Numbered from the stretch's first letter, positions 17,641-25,623 are shown. The stretch: DNA of 64,000 nucleotides from Crocinitomicaceae bacterium (GCA_024643725.1 JAHEMJ010000015.1:300308-364307); one strand, 5' to 3'. Notes: generated by a model not told the origin, from the letters alone. Program-made: numbers and translations.

Positions 17641-17715
17641 TTTTTTGTTTTTTGTTTAACCTTTTTTGTTTTTTCTTAAACATTTTTGTTTAACTTTATC
17701 TCGTAATTGTTAAAC
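17641..17715 (+). promoter_or_regulatory. Repeated TTTGTTTAAC-type motifs before the ECF sigma gene
   Basis: Four related motifs end at 17660, 17681, 17694 and 17715: TTTGTTTAAC, TTTCTTAAAC, TTTGTTTAAC and TTGTTAAAC. TAACTTTA (17691-17698) resembles a -7 box. The 21-base step between the first two is two helical turns, so these may be repeated binding sites for a regulator or the sigma itself. Function is inferred. Confidence 0.5.
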
Positions 17716-17723
17716 AAAGTAAT

Positions 17724-18236
17724 ATGTCAACGTTAGAATTTAATGAAGCACTGGTTGGATTAGAGCATAATTTAACGTCATTTGCCATGAGTTTTACGCG
17801 AAACCACGAGGACGCGAAAGACCTGACACAAGAAACGATGTTGAAAGCGATTACCTACCGTAATTACTACACACCACAAACAAATTTCAAAGCTTGGGTT
17901 TTCACCATCATGCGTAATTTGTTTATTAATCAGTACCGGAGAAAAGTGAAATCTGGTGCTATTTTTGATCATTCAAAAGAGGCTTTCTTGGTATCCAACA
18001 CACCAAGTCACGAAGAATCTGCCATTGAAATCATTTCTGTGAAGGATATTCAACAAAAAATCGATAACTTAGGAGAAGAATACAAAGAACCCTTTGAAAT
18101 GCACTTTCAAGGATTCAAATACAAAGAGATTGCAGATAAATTAGAAATTCCAATCGGAACAGTGAAAAGTCGTATTTTCATTGCACGAAAAAAGTTAATG
18201 GATTCCCTACCAGACTTTGCCTTTTCAGCAAATTAA
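17724..18236 (+). CDS. ECF-type RNA polymerase sigma factor
   Basis: 170 residues with only the two conserved sigma domains. Region 2 is SFTRNHEDAKDLTQETMLKAITYRNYYTPQTNFKAWVFTIMRNLFINQYRR. Region 4 is HFQGFKYKEIADKLEIPIGTVKSRIFIARKKL. It opens a run of seven closely spaced genes for carotenoid synthesis and light/oxidative damage repair, with crtI starting three bases after its stop, so it probably controls this operon, perhaps including its own promoter. No anti-sigma gene is adjacent on either side, which is unusual for the class. Confidence 0.92.
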   Translation: MSTLEFNEALVGLEHNLTSFAMSFTRNHEDAKDLTQETMLKAITYRNYYTPQTNFKAWVFTIMRNLFINQYRRKVKSGAIFDHSKEAFLVSNTPSHEESAIEIISVKDIQQKIDNLGEEYKEPFEMHFQGFKYKEIADKLEIPIGTVKSRIFIARKKLMDSLPDFAFSAN

Positions 18237-18239
18237 TTT

Positions 18240-19715
18240 ATGAGTAAAAAAGTTACCATTCTTGGCGCTGGTATTTCCAGTTTGTCTACCGCTGCCTTTT
18301 TAGGAAAAGCAGGATACGATGTCACCATTTTAGAAAAAAATAGTCACATTGGTGGACGCGCCCGTCAATTTGAATCAGACGGATTCGTCTTTGATATGGG
18401 TCCAAGTTGGTACTGGATGCCAGATGTTTTTGAGCGATTTTACAATCAATTCGGTCATACAACTAGCGACTTTTACGAATTAAAACGTTTGGATCCTTCC
18501 TATCGCGTTTATTGGCCTGACCATACGTATACAGATGTTCCCGCAGACATGAATGCGTTGGAAATGTGGTTTGAGTCCATGGAGCCTGGAAGTTCGTTGC
18601 AATTGCGCAAATTTCTAAAAGACGCGGCATACAAATATCAAGTTGGTATGCAAGACTTGGTTTACAAACCGAGTTTAAGTTTGTTTGAATTTGCTGATCG
18701 ACGTGTATTGGGTGGATTGTTGAACATGCATTTATTTTCCTCCTTTTCGACATACATCCGAAAATACTTCAAGCATCCAAAAATTTTATCTCTACTCGAA
18801 TTTCCAGTATTGTTCTTAGGAGCTATGCCAAATGAAACTCCTGCACTCTATTCGTTAATGAACTATGCCGATCTTTCCTTGGGTACATGGTATCCAATGG
18901 GTGGAATGCACAAGTTTATTGAAGCTTTTGCCGAAATCGCGAAAAGTCAAGGAGTAAAAATTGAAACGGATCAAGAAGTTATTGGATTTGAAACGGAAAA
19001 TAAACGGGCAACTGGAGCAAAAACAGCCTCCAAATTCGTAGCTTCAGATGTCATCGTATCCGGAGCAGATTACGAACACACCGAAAGCAAATTACTAAAA
19101 GACAAAGCGAATTACACCAATGAATATTGGGATAAGCGCACCATGGCACCCTCATGCTTGATCTTCTATGTTGGCGTCAATAAACGATTGAACAATGTGC
19201 AGCACCACAATTTGTTTTTCGACGAGTCCTTGGAAATACACGGGAAAGAAATTTATAAAGATCCATCTTGGCCAAGTGCACCTTTGTTTTACATGAGTGC
19301 GCCATCGCTAACTGATCCATCCGTGGCACCTGAAGGATGTGAAAATCTATTTTTCCTTGTACCCATTGCGCCAAACTTAAAAGACGAGGAAGAAATTCGC
19401 GAAAAGTACTTCGATATTCTCTTGAATCGTCTGAAGGAAATTACCGGGAATGACATCCGTGAGCACATTGTATACAAACGCAGCTATTGCATTGATGACT
19501 TTAAAAACGACTATCATGCATTCAAAGGCAATGCCTACGGACTAGCAAATACATTACTTCAAACAGCCATATTAAAGCCGCGTTTGAAGAACAAAAAACT
19601 GAAGAACTTCTATTACACTGGACAATTAACTGTCCCAGGTCCCGGAGTTCCTCCATCCATTATCTCTGGTGAGGTAGTAGCGAAACAAATCATGAAAGAA
19701 TTTCCGCTTAAATAA
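18240..19715 (+). CDS. crtI: Phytoene desaturase
   Basis: A 491-residue FAD-dependent enzyme that introduces double bonds into phytoene, giving coloured carotenoids such as lycopene. The FAD-binding motif is at the start (VTILGAGISSLSTAAFLGKAGYDVTILEKNSHIGGRA). The C-terminal signature GQLTVPGPGVPPSIISGEVVA is typical of CrtI. It is membrane-associated by family. It lies between the sigma gene (three-base gap) and crtB (six-base gap). No cyclase (crtY) or hydroxylase (crtZ) is in the window, so the end product cannot be told. Confidence 0.96.
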   Translation: MSKKVTILGAGISSLSTAAFLGKAGYDVTILEKNSHIGGRARQFESDGFVFDMGPSWYWMPDVFERFYNQFGHTTSDFYELKRLDPSYRVYWPDHTYTDVPADMNALEMWFESMEPGSSLQLRKFLKDAAYKYQVGMQDLVYKPSLSLFEFADRRVLGGLLNMHLFSSFSTYIRKYFKHPKILSLLEFPVLFLGAMPNETPALYSLMNYADLSLGTWYPMGGMHKFIEAFAEIAKSQGVKIETDQEVIGFETENKRATGAKTASKFVASDVIVSGADYEHTESKLLKDKANYTNEYWDKRTMAPSCLIFYVGVNKRLNNVQHHNLFFDESLEIHGKEIYKDPSWPSAPLFYMSAPSLTDPSVAPEGCENLFFLVPIAPNLKDEEEIREKYFDILLNRLKEITGNDIREHIVYKRSYCIDDFKNDYHAFKGNAYGLANTLLQTAILKPRLKNKKLKNFYYTGQLTVPGPGVPPSIISGEVVAKQIMKEFPLK

Positions 19716-19721
19716 ACGGCT

Positions 19722-20558
19722 ATGAAACAACTATTCGACGACATCAGTCAAGAAATGAGTCAATTGACGACCAAAAGGTACAGTACCTCATTTTCGCTTG
19801 GCATTAGCTTTTTAGCAACCAACCTCCATAAACCAATTTATTCCATTTATGGATTCGTTCGTTTCGCAGATGAAATTGTTGATTCCTTTCATGGTTTTGA
19901 CAAAGCTGAATTATTAGCAGATTTTAAAGTGCAAACCTATCGAGCGATTGCAGAAGGAATTTCCTTAAATCCAATTTTGAATAGTTTTCAATGGGCAGTC
20001 AACAAATATGGCATTCCAATGGAATTGATCGATACTTTTTTAAATTCCATGGAAATGGATTTAAAAAAACAATTTTACAGCAAAGAACAATATGATTTAT
20101 ACATTTTAGGTTCAGCCGAAGTAGTGGGACTAATGTGCCTAAAAGTTTTTGTGGAAGGGAATGATGCCGAATATGAACGCTTGAAGCCGAGTGCCATGAA
20201 ATTGGGTTCTGCTTTTCAAAAAATCAACTTTCTACGTGATTTGAAGGATGATTTTCAAACCTTAGGAAGAACATATTTCCCTGGAATCAACATGGAAGAG
20301 TTCAATGCAACCGTGAAAAAAGAAATTGAAGCGGACATTGAAGTCGATTTTCGTGCTGGATACGAAGGTATTTTACAGCTTCCGAAAAACGCACGATTTG
20401 GCGTGTACATGGCCTACAAATACTACTTCAAATTATTTAAGAAAATCAAATCCCAATCCGCTCAAACGATTTTAACTGAGCGTGTCCGAATCCCAAATTA
20501 CCGTAAAATGCGCATCCTCTTAACTTCCTATGTGCGTCACAATTTGAATTTACTGTAA
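19722..20558 (+). CDS. crtB: Phytoene synthase
   Basis: 278 residues. Condenses two geranylgeranyl diphosphates to phytoene. Both Asp-rich magnesium sites are present: ADEIVDSF near residue 50, and FLRDLKDDFQTLGRTYFP in the second half. It sits directly after crtI and three bases before idi, so precursor supply, condensation and desaturation are encoded in a row. Squalene or diapophytoene synthase are related alternatives, but the pairing with crtI favours phytoene. Confidence 0.95.
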   Translation: MKQLFDDISQEMSQLTTKRYSTSFSLGISFLATNLHKPIYSIYGFVRFADEIVDSFHGFDKAELLADFKVQTYRAIAEGISLNPILNSFQWAVNKYGIPMELIDTFLNSMEMDLKKQFYSKEQYDLYILGSAEVVGLMCLKVFVEGNDAEYERLKPSAMKLGSAFQKINFLRDLKDDFQTLGRTYFPGINMEEFNATVKKEIEADIEVDFRAGYEGILQLPKNARFGVYMAYKYYFKLFKKIKSQSAQTILTERVRIPNYRKMRILLTSYVRHNLNLL

Positions 20559-20561
20559 GTC

Positions 20562-21095
20562 ATGGAAGAGCTCATTTTAGTTGACGAAAATGACCAAGAA
20601 ATTGGCGTCATGGAAAAAATGGAGGCACATGAAAAAGGCTTATTGCATCGTGCTTTTTCCGTCCTTCTTTTTAACAACGAAGGAAAGCTCTTGTTGCAAC
20701 AACGTGCATTGAATAAATACCACTCACCTGGACTTTGGACCAACACATGTTGCAGCCATCCACGTCCTATGGAAACAACAGAGGCTGCTGCGAATCGCAG
20801 ATTATTCGAGGAAATGGGATTGCATGCACCTTTAGAAGAAGTCTTCCATTTCACGTATCGCGCTGAATTGGAGTATGGATTAATTGAACACGAAATTGAC
20901 CATGTTTTCATCGGATATTCAGATGAAACACCACATTTAAATTTGGAAGAAGTCATGGGATTCAAGTGGATGAGTCTTACTGATATTCAATCCGACATGC
21001 ACAGCAATCCATCGCGCTACACAGCCTGGTTTCACCTATTAATTATGGATCATTATTCGTCCATTCAAAACGCCTTAACTCATGAAAGTATCTAG
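20562..21095 (+). CDS. idi: Isopentenyl-diphosphate delta-isomerase, type I
   Basis: 177 residues with a NUDIX fold. Interconverts isopentenyl and dimethylallyl diphosphate, balancing the precursors for carotenoids. Active-site features are seen: the Cys region TNTCCSHPRP, the NUDIX box ending RLFEEMGL, and the glutamates in EHEIDHVFIG. Its 3' end overlaps the next gene by 14 bases, so translation is probably coupled. Metal dependence (Mg/Mn) is known for the family. Confidence 0.95.
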   Translation: MEELILVDENDQEIGVMEKMEAHEKGLLHRAFSVLLFNNEGKLLLQQRALNKYHSPGLWTNTCCSHPRPMETTEAAANRRLFEEMGLHAPLEEVFHFTYRAELEYGLIEHEIDHVFIGYSDETPHLNLEEVMGFKWMSLTDIQSDMHSNPSRYTAWFHLLIMDHYSSIQNALTHESI

Positions 21096-21486
21096 AAGAG
21101 CTACCTTTAACGCAGCTCACCGTTTGTTTCGCGCAGATTGGACCGACGAACAAAATGCTGAGGTATTTGGGAAATGTAGCAATCCAAACTACCATGGACA
21201 CAACTACGTGTTAGAAGTTTGGTTGGATGGAGACATCAATCCAGAAACGGGCTACGTCATCGACTTAAAAACCGTGAAAGATGTCATCAATAGTGAAATA
21301 TCCGATCGATTTGATCACCGGAACCTAAATTTGGATTGTCCAGAATTCGCTGAACTGAATCCAACCGCTGAAAACATCGCCTTCGTTTCTTGGAATTTAT
21401 TACGCGCCAAACTACCAAAACATTTAGCGCTCACCATCAAACTATGGGAAACCGAAAATAATTGCGTCGAATATTCAGGGAATTAA
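21082..21486 (+). CDS. 6-pyruvoyl-tetrahydropterin synthase / QueD family, PTPS-like active site
   Basis: 134 residues. Zinc ligands are His13 (NAAHRLF), His38 and His40 (YHGHNY). The catalytic cysteine is Cys32 in FGKCSNPNYHGHNY, six residues before the first His of HGH. That spacing and context match animal-type PTPS (tetrahydrobiopterin route) better than QueD of the queuosine route, whose cysteine is four residues before. The downstream His of the catalytic triad is probably in FDHRNLN. It lies between idi (14-base overlap) and the photolyase gene (one-base gap), so its pterin may serve the photolyase, or phenylalanine hydroxylase elsewhere. Confidence 0.88.
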   Translation: MKVSRRATFNAAHRLFRADWTDEQNAEVFGKCSNPNYHGHNYVLEVWLDGDINPETGYVIDLKTVKDVINSEISDRFDHRNLNLDCPEFAELNPTAENIAFVSWNLLRAKLPKHLALTIKLWETENNCVEYSGN

Positions 21487-21487
21487 T

Positions 21488-22783
21488 ATGGTACTTTTTT
21501 GGCATCGCAGAGACTTGCGCATCGAGGACAATGCGGGATTATATAAGGCGCTGAAGGAAAACGATCAAGTTCAGCCTGTTTTTATCTTTGACGATCAAAT
21601 TCTTTCGCGCTTACCCAAAGATGATCAACGCGTTCTTTTTATCCATCAAGAACTTCAACGTCTGAAGTCTGAATACCAGGCACATGGATCCGATTTATTG
21701 ATTTTTCATGGAAATCCAAGTGAGCTAATTCCGAAAATTGCGAGAGAACTTGCGTGTGAAAAAGTATACACCAATCGCGACTATGAGCCATATGCGTTAA
21801 CTCGAGATCAATTCATCTATCAGGAATTAGAAAAGTCAAACATAAGCTTCATTGGATCAAAGGATCATGTCATTTTCGAAAAAAATGAAGTGTTGAAAGA
21901 CGATGGACTACCCTATACCATTTTCACGCCATATTCGCGTAAATGGAAGGCTAAGCTTAGCGATTACTTTTTAAAGTCGTATCCAAGTACCGCTTATCTT
22001 TCACACCTGTCAAAATGTGCTGAAACTTCTGATTGTCCGAGCATGGAAGATCTTGGCTTTTCAGATGTTCAATTGTTTCCATTCCCTGAACGGATTGTGC
22101 ATGACGAACTTGTTCGTGCCTACCAAGAAAACCGTGACTTCCCCATTAAAAACGGAACAAGTAAATTAAGTGTCCATTTGCGATTTGGCACCATAAGCAT
22201 TCGTCAATTGGCACGACAAGCGCATTTGAACAACGAAACGTTTTTGAACGAACTTATTTGGCGAGACTTTTACCAAATGATCATTTATCATTTCCCACAT
22301 TCTGTCAATGGATCATTTAAAAAACAATACGACAAAATCGTCTGGGAACACAATGAGCAACATTTTAAGTCCTGGTGCGAAGGAAAAACAGGGTATCCGT
22401 TGGTGGATGCAGGAATGCGTGAACTGAACGAAACAGGATTCATGCATAACCGTGTCCGCATGGTCGTTGCAAGCTTTTTAACCAAGCATTTATTAATTGA
22501 CTGGCGATGGGGGGAATCTTATTTTGCTCAAAAATTAATGGACTTTGAATTAGCCAGTAACATTGGGGGGTGGCAATGGGCAGCGGGATGCGGTTGTGAC
22601 GCAGCGCCTTATTTCCGAGTCTTCAATCCAACAGCTCAACAAGAAAAATTCGACAAACAAAAACAATACATACAAAAATGGGTTCCTGAATTCGGTTCGA
22701 GTTCTTATCCAGAACCAATCATCGATCACGCCTTTGCGCGTGACCGTGTACTCACACGATTCAAACAAGCATTAAATGACTAA
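21488..22783 (+). CDS. phrB: Deoxyribodipyrimidine photolyase (class I photolyase/cryptochrome family)
   Basis: A 431-residue flavoprotein that repairs UV-induced pyrimidine dimers using blue light. The N-terminal antenna domain starts with LFWHRRDLRIEDNAGL. The FAD domain has LSVHLRFGTISIRQL, LNELIWRDFYQMI, GYPLVDAGMRELNETGFMHNRVRMVVASFLTKHL and IGGWQWAAGCGCDAAPYFRVFNP. CPD versus (6-4) specificity and the antenna pigment cannot be settled by eye. Its last eight bases overlap the Bcp gene. Confidence 0.94.
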   Translation: MVLFWHRRDLRIEDNAGLYKALKENDQVQPVFIFDDQILSRLPKDDQRVLFIHQELQRLKSEYQAHGSDLLIFHGNPSELIPKIARELACEKVYTNRDYEPYALTRDQFIYQELEKSNISFIGSKDHVIFEKNEVLKDDGLPYTIFTPYSRKWKAKLSDYFLKSYPSTAYLSHLSKCAETSDCPSMEDLGFSDVQLFPFPERIVHDELVRAYQENRDFPIKNGTSKLSVHLRFGTISIRQLARQAHLNNETFLNELIWRDFYQMIIYHFPHSVNGSFKKQYDKIVWEHNEQHFKSWCEGKTGYPLVDAGMRELNETGFMHNRVRMVVASFLTKHLLIDWRWGESYFAQKLMDFELASNIGGWQWAAGCGCDAAPYFRVFNPTAQQEKFDKQKQYIQKWVPEFGSSSYPEPIIDHAFARDRVLTRFKQALND

Positions 22784-23231
22784 TTCCATTCAAGTAGGAG
22801 ACAAATGTCCCCCATTCTCTTTACCCAATCAAGCTGGTGAAATGGTCCATATGTCCGAATTTATCGGCAAATCAAAACTTGTGTTATTTTTCTATCCAAA
22901 AGACGACACCCCAGGTTGTACCAAAGAAGCATGTGAATTCAGAGATCGCTACACCGATTTCTTAGCGAAAGGTTGTATCGTTTTTGGTATTTCGTCCGAT
23001 AGTGTGGATAGTCACGTCGGTTTTATAGAGAAACATTCCTTGCCTTATGACTTACTTTCAGACCCTAAAAAAGAGGTGCGCAAGTTATTTGGTGTACCCG
23101 GAAATCTTTTTGGATTAATCCCCGGAAGAGTTACCTACATCATCGACGAACAAGGTGTTGTCATCGGTGTTTTCAACTCTCAACTTGATCCAATTGGACA
23201 CATTGATGCGGCGTTCAAGTTAATTGGATAA
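22776..23231 (+). CDS. bcp: Thioredoxin-dependent thiol peroxidase, Bcp/PrxQ type
   Basis: 151 residues. Reduces hydrogen and organic peroxides. The peroxidatic and resolving cysteines are in FYPKDDTPGCTKEACEFRDRY, five apart as in PrxQ. It is the last gene of the ECF-sigma operon (eight-base overlap with the photolyase gene) and adds peroxide removal to photoprotection. A hairpin at 23261-23288 follows as terminator. Confidence 0.95.
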   Translation: MTNSIQVGDKCPPFSLPNQAGEMVHMSEFIGKSKLVLFFYPKDDTPGCTKEACEFRDRYTDFLAKGCIVFGISSDSVDSHVGFIEKHSLPYDLLSDPKKEVRKLFGVPGNLFGLIPGRVTYIIDEQGVVIGVFNSQLDPIGHIDAAFKLIG

Positions 23232-23260
23232 CGATGCAATTGTCACATCATTTTTACACT

Positions 23261-23288
23261 AAATAAAATAGGAGATACTATTTTATTT
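23261..23288 (+). terminator. Terminator-like hairpin after the light-stress operon
   Basis: An eleven-base perfect inverted repeat (AAATAAAATAG / CTATTTTATTT) with loop GAGATA, 29 bases after the bcp stop. The stem is AT-rich, so strength is uncertain, but its position fits the end of the operon. Confidence 0.6.
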
Positions 23289-23802
23289 CATCTTTTCATT
23301 GTTTCATACATTCATTTTCCGAGTCATTTCGCGAGATCGAAATCCAGCTATTTTCAATCGATTCCACATTACTCTGCAGACAACATCCCAGACAGTTTAG
23401 ACCCACAAAAATACATTCTTACATGTATTTCTTCATTGATTTTTTGAGTGTCCAAAAACTACATCATATTGAAATAAGATATGTTAGCTTGCAGTGAATG
23501 TAAAATACCCTGATGTTTAACGCTAATAACCATGTCTGGTTTTCAAGTGTCGTTCGCTTTTATGAACAGGACTCACCTATTAGATTTCGGTTTTCTTTCG
23601 CTTAGATAATGAAAGATGATCACAAGAAGTTAGATCATACTTTGATCACAACCAACATGCCGATTCATCTCCTTTCATAATAATATGGTTTACTTTATTT
23701 TACCTTATTTTTATTTATTATTTCTAACTTTACCCAATGGTATTATACATCAAATGATGAATTAAGTAAATAGCCGAATGTATAACTACCCTAAATAATT
23801 AA
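23289..23802. other. Non-coding stretch, AT-rich
   Basis: About 500 bases without a believable open frame on either strand. One eight-base inverted repeat is present (AAATACAT / ATGTATTT, 23409-23430, six-base loop). No tRNA or known riboswitch is recognised. It could hold a small RNA or the long control region of the XRE gene. Confidence 0.5.
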
Positions 23803-23832
23803 ACATAAACTATATTTTCTTATAGTTTATGT
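23803..23832. repeat. Twelve-base perfect inverted repeat upstream of the XRE regulator
   Basis: Arms ACATAAACTATA / TATAGTTTATGT with a six-base loop, followed by a T-rich tract. It could be a terminator for an unseen transcript or an operator. It lies 66 bases before the ATG of the regulator gene. Confidence 0.55.
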
Positions 23833-23842
23833 AATTTTTTTA

Positions 23843-23868
23843 AAGCGAAACGGAAGTGGTTTTCGCTT
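23843..23868. promoter_or_regulatory. Candidate operator: AAGCGAAA / TTTCGCTT inverted repeat
   Basis: Eight-base perfect arms with a ten-base spacer, ending ten bases upstream of the -7 box at 23878. The position overlaps where RNA polymerase contacts the -33 region, as expected for autorepression by the XRE protein encoded just downstream. Confidence 0.5.
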
Positions 23869-23877
23869 GTGCTATAC

Positions 23878-23885
23878 TAGCTTTG
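23878..23885 (+). promoter_or_regulatory. -7 box TAGCTTTG of the XRE gene
   Basis: A perfect TAnnTTTG, 13 bases before the ATG at 23899 and four before an in-frame GTG at 23890. Confidence 0.55.
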
Positions 23886-23898
23886 TAAGGTGAAAAAT

Positions 23899-24228
23899 AT
23901 GGTCGCGGATAAAATTCGCTTAGAACGTTTAAAGCAAAACCTAAGTCAGCAAAACATGGCTGATGAGTTGGGCATTACTGCAGCTGCTTACTCCAATTTG
24001 GAGCGAGGAGTATCGGATATTTCCATTACTCGTTTATTTCAAGTTGCTCGAATATTAAATCAAACACCGCAATGGTTCATTGAAGAAATGACTTCGAGTA
24101 AAGACCTATTTAAAGCAGACATACAAGAGTTAAACGTTCAACACGATTTACTCATCCTTCAGAAAGAAGTCTCTTTCTTAAAGCAACAGATTCAAGTCAT
24201 TCAAAGTGAATTGACAAAAAATAAATAA
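23899..24228 (+). CDS. XRE-family helix-turn-helix regulator
   Basis: 109 residues. An N-terminal XRE HTH occupies about 1-60 (KIRLERLKQNLSQQNMADELGITAAAYSNLERGVSDISITRLFQVARIL). A heptad-like C-terminal helix follows (LLILQKEVSFLKQQIQVIQSEL), probably for dimerisation. It is a single gene with its own promoter box and two nearby palindromes upstream. Targets are unknown; the neighbouring light-stress operon and YceI are possible but not shown. An upstream GTG at 23890 would add three residues. Confidence 0.88.
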   Translation: MVADKIRLERLKQNLSQQNMADELGITAAAYSNLERGVSDISITRLFQVARILNQTPQWFIEEMTSSKDLFKADIQELNVQHDLLILQKEVSFLKQQIQVIQSELTKNK

Positions 24229-24258
24229 AAAAAAGCCGCTTAAAAGCGGCTTTTTTTT
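24227..24258. terminator. Bidirectional terminator between the XRE gene and yceI
   Basis: A GC-rich stem (GCCGCT / AGCGGC) extended by runs of A and T on both sides, between convergent genes. Confidence 0.9.
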
Positions 24259-24273
24259 AGATCTGTTTTAATC

Positions 24274-24801
24274 TTATTGTTTGATTAACTGAACTTCGCA
24301 ATTCAAATGGATGTCGTCACCAACAACGATGTTTCCTGCTTCTGTAACTGCGCTCCATGTCAAACCAAAATCACTGCGTTTGATTTTTCCTGTCAAAGAC
24401 ATTCCAGCTTTTGTTTGTCCATAAGGGTCAACTGCAATACCTGCGAAATCTGCTTTCAATGTAACTGGCTTAACCACTCCTTTGATGCTCATGTCACCAG
24501 AGATTTCCAATTCATTGTCATTGATTTTCTTCACTGATGTAGAGGCAAATGACAATTCAGGGTGCGTAGCTGCATCAAAGAAATCTGCTGATTTCAAGTG
24601 TCCATCTCTGTCTGCAACACCTGTATTAATGCTATCAATCGCTGCATTAAAAGTAAAGTTTGCTGTACTGAAGTCATCTCCAGTCGTTGCTGCTTCAGCT
24701 GTAAATTGTCCGAAGTTTCCACTTACGTTAGAAATCATCATGTGACGCACTTTGAAACCTATTTCACTGTGCATTCCGTCAATTGTCCATTTAGTATCCA
24801 T
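24274..24801 (-). CDS. YceI-family lipid/isoprenoid-binding protein
   Basis: 175 residues with the YceI lipocalin-like barrel: WTIDGMHSEIGFKVRHMMISNVSGNFGQF at the start, FNAAIDSINTGVADRDGHLKSADFFDA in the middle and GDDIHLNCEVQLIKQ at the end. The family binds polyisoprenoid-like lipids. Many YceI proteins are exported; this one has no signal peptide from the start chosen at 24801, so it may stay in the cytoplasm. That start lies 17 bases after a perfect TAACTTTG box. An upstream in-frame ATG at 24912 would begin before the promoter and is rejected. Confidence 0.92.
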   Translation of the reverse strand: MDTKWTIDGMHSEIGFKVRHMMISNVSGNFGQFTAEAATTGDDFSTANFTFNAAIDSINTGVADRDGHLKSADFFDAATHPELSFASTSVKKINDNELEISGDMSIKGVVKPVTLKADFAGIAVDPYGQTKAGMSLTGKIKRSDFGLTWSAVTEAGNIVVGDDIHLNCEVQLIKQ

Positions 24802-24818
24802 AATTATTGTTTTTTTTA

Positions 24819-24826
24819 CAAAGTTA
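24819..24826 (-). promoter_or_regulatory. -7 box TAACTTTG of yceI
   Basis: A perfect TAnnTTTG on the minus strand with a 17-base leader to the ATG at 24801. Confidence 0.55.
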
Positions 24827-24888
24827 AGGAGAACACTCACCCTGAATCCTTGACCTGTGTTAAGACTTCTTAATGCGTTAATTTTTTG

Positions 24889-24896
24889 TATTTTTG
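24889..24896 (+). promoter_or_regulatory. -7 box TATTTTTG directly before the gene at 24901
   Basis: A perfect TAnnTTTG with four bases to the ATG, suggesting a leaderless or nearly leaderless mRNA. Confidence 0.5.
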
Positions 24897-24900
24897 ATAT

Positions 24901-25623
24901 ATGAAAAAACACCTATTCCTGTTTTTGGTCTTTCTTTCTTCCTCACTTTCAGCACAAATTATCACATCTGCCGCACCAAGTAAAGAGAAAAAAAAGCCGA
25001 GTAAAGACAGTTCCTCTGTACTCTATATGGATTTTCAACGTATCAATACGACACCGCGTTTGGAACAAAATCCGGATTTTTTAAACAAACCTTTGGGTGA
25101 GCGCGCTTATGAAACCTCCTTGAAATTATGGTCCTATCAATTTGGAATCGTAGCGCCGATTTCTCGCCATTTGTCATTTGACGGTGGACTCGCACTTATT
25201 CAAAACGGGGAACAATACCAATGGAATTCAACATCCACGGATTCGAGTTATGATTATACCAACAAATACCGTTATTTTGGAATGCCTATTCAGCTGAAAT
25301 ACCAAACAGGGAAAAATGTGGTGTTTTTTATCGGCGCAGGTCTAACTCCTCAATTGTTTCAGTCCTACGAACAAAAAATACACTGGACTGATTCATTAAA
25401 AAACAACAGTAATTTGACGGTAAAGGACGAGAGCATGTGCCAGTCTTTTGTATTATCTGCCACTGGAAGCACGGGAATTCAGGTTCATTTTAATAGCAAT
25501 TACGGACTGCGCCTTAGTTTTTATTACCGTTATCAATTAACGAATAGCTATGGCCCATACCAAGATTATAAACACTTCAGTACAGGACTTGGTGGTGGCA
25601 TAGCATTCACAAGAAAACTCTAA
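24901..25623 (+). CDS. Outer-membrane beta-barrel-like protein of unknown function
   Basis: 240 residues with a signal peptide (LFLFLVFLSSSLSAQ). A Lys/Ser-rich linker follows (APSKEKKKPSKDSSS), then alternating aromatic strands (LWSYQFGIVAPISRHLSFDGGLALI, YGLRLSFYYRYQLTNSYGPY). The layout fits a porin-like or PorT-like small barrel, but I recognise no exact family. Nif3 starts two bases after its stop, so it is likely co-transcribed with that unrelated housekeeping gene. Confidence 0.7.
   Translation: MKKHLFLFLVFLSSSLSAQIITSAAPSKEKKKPSKDSSSVLYMDFQRINTTPRLEQNPDFLNKPLGERAYETSLKLWSYQFGIVAPISRHLSFDGGLALIQNGEQYQWNSTSTDSSYDYTNKYRYFGMPIQLKYQTGKNVVFFIGAGLTPQLFQSYEQKIHWTDSLKNNSNLTVKDESMCQSFVLSATGSTGIQVHFNSNYGLRLSFYYRYQLTNSYGPYQDYKHFSTGLGGGIAFTRKL

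Noticed and set aside
24802..24912. Extended N-terminus of the YceI protein
   Set aside because: It would begin upstream of the perfect TAACTTTG box and next to the divergent gene's start; MDTKWTIDG is a typical YceI beginning.
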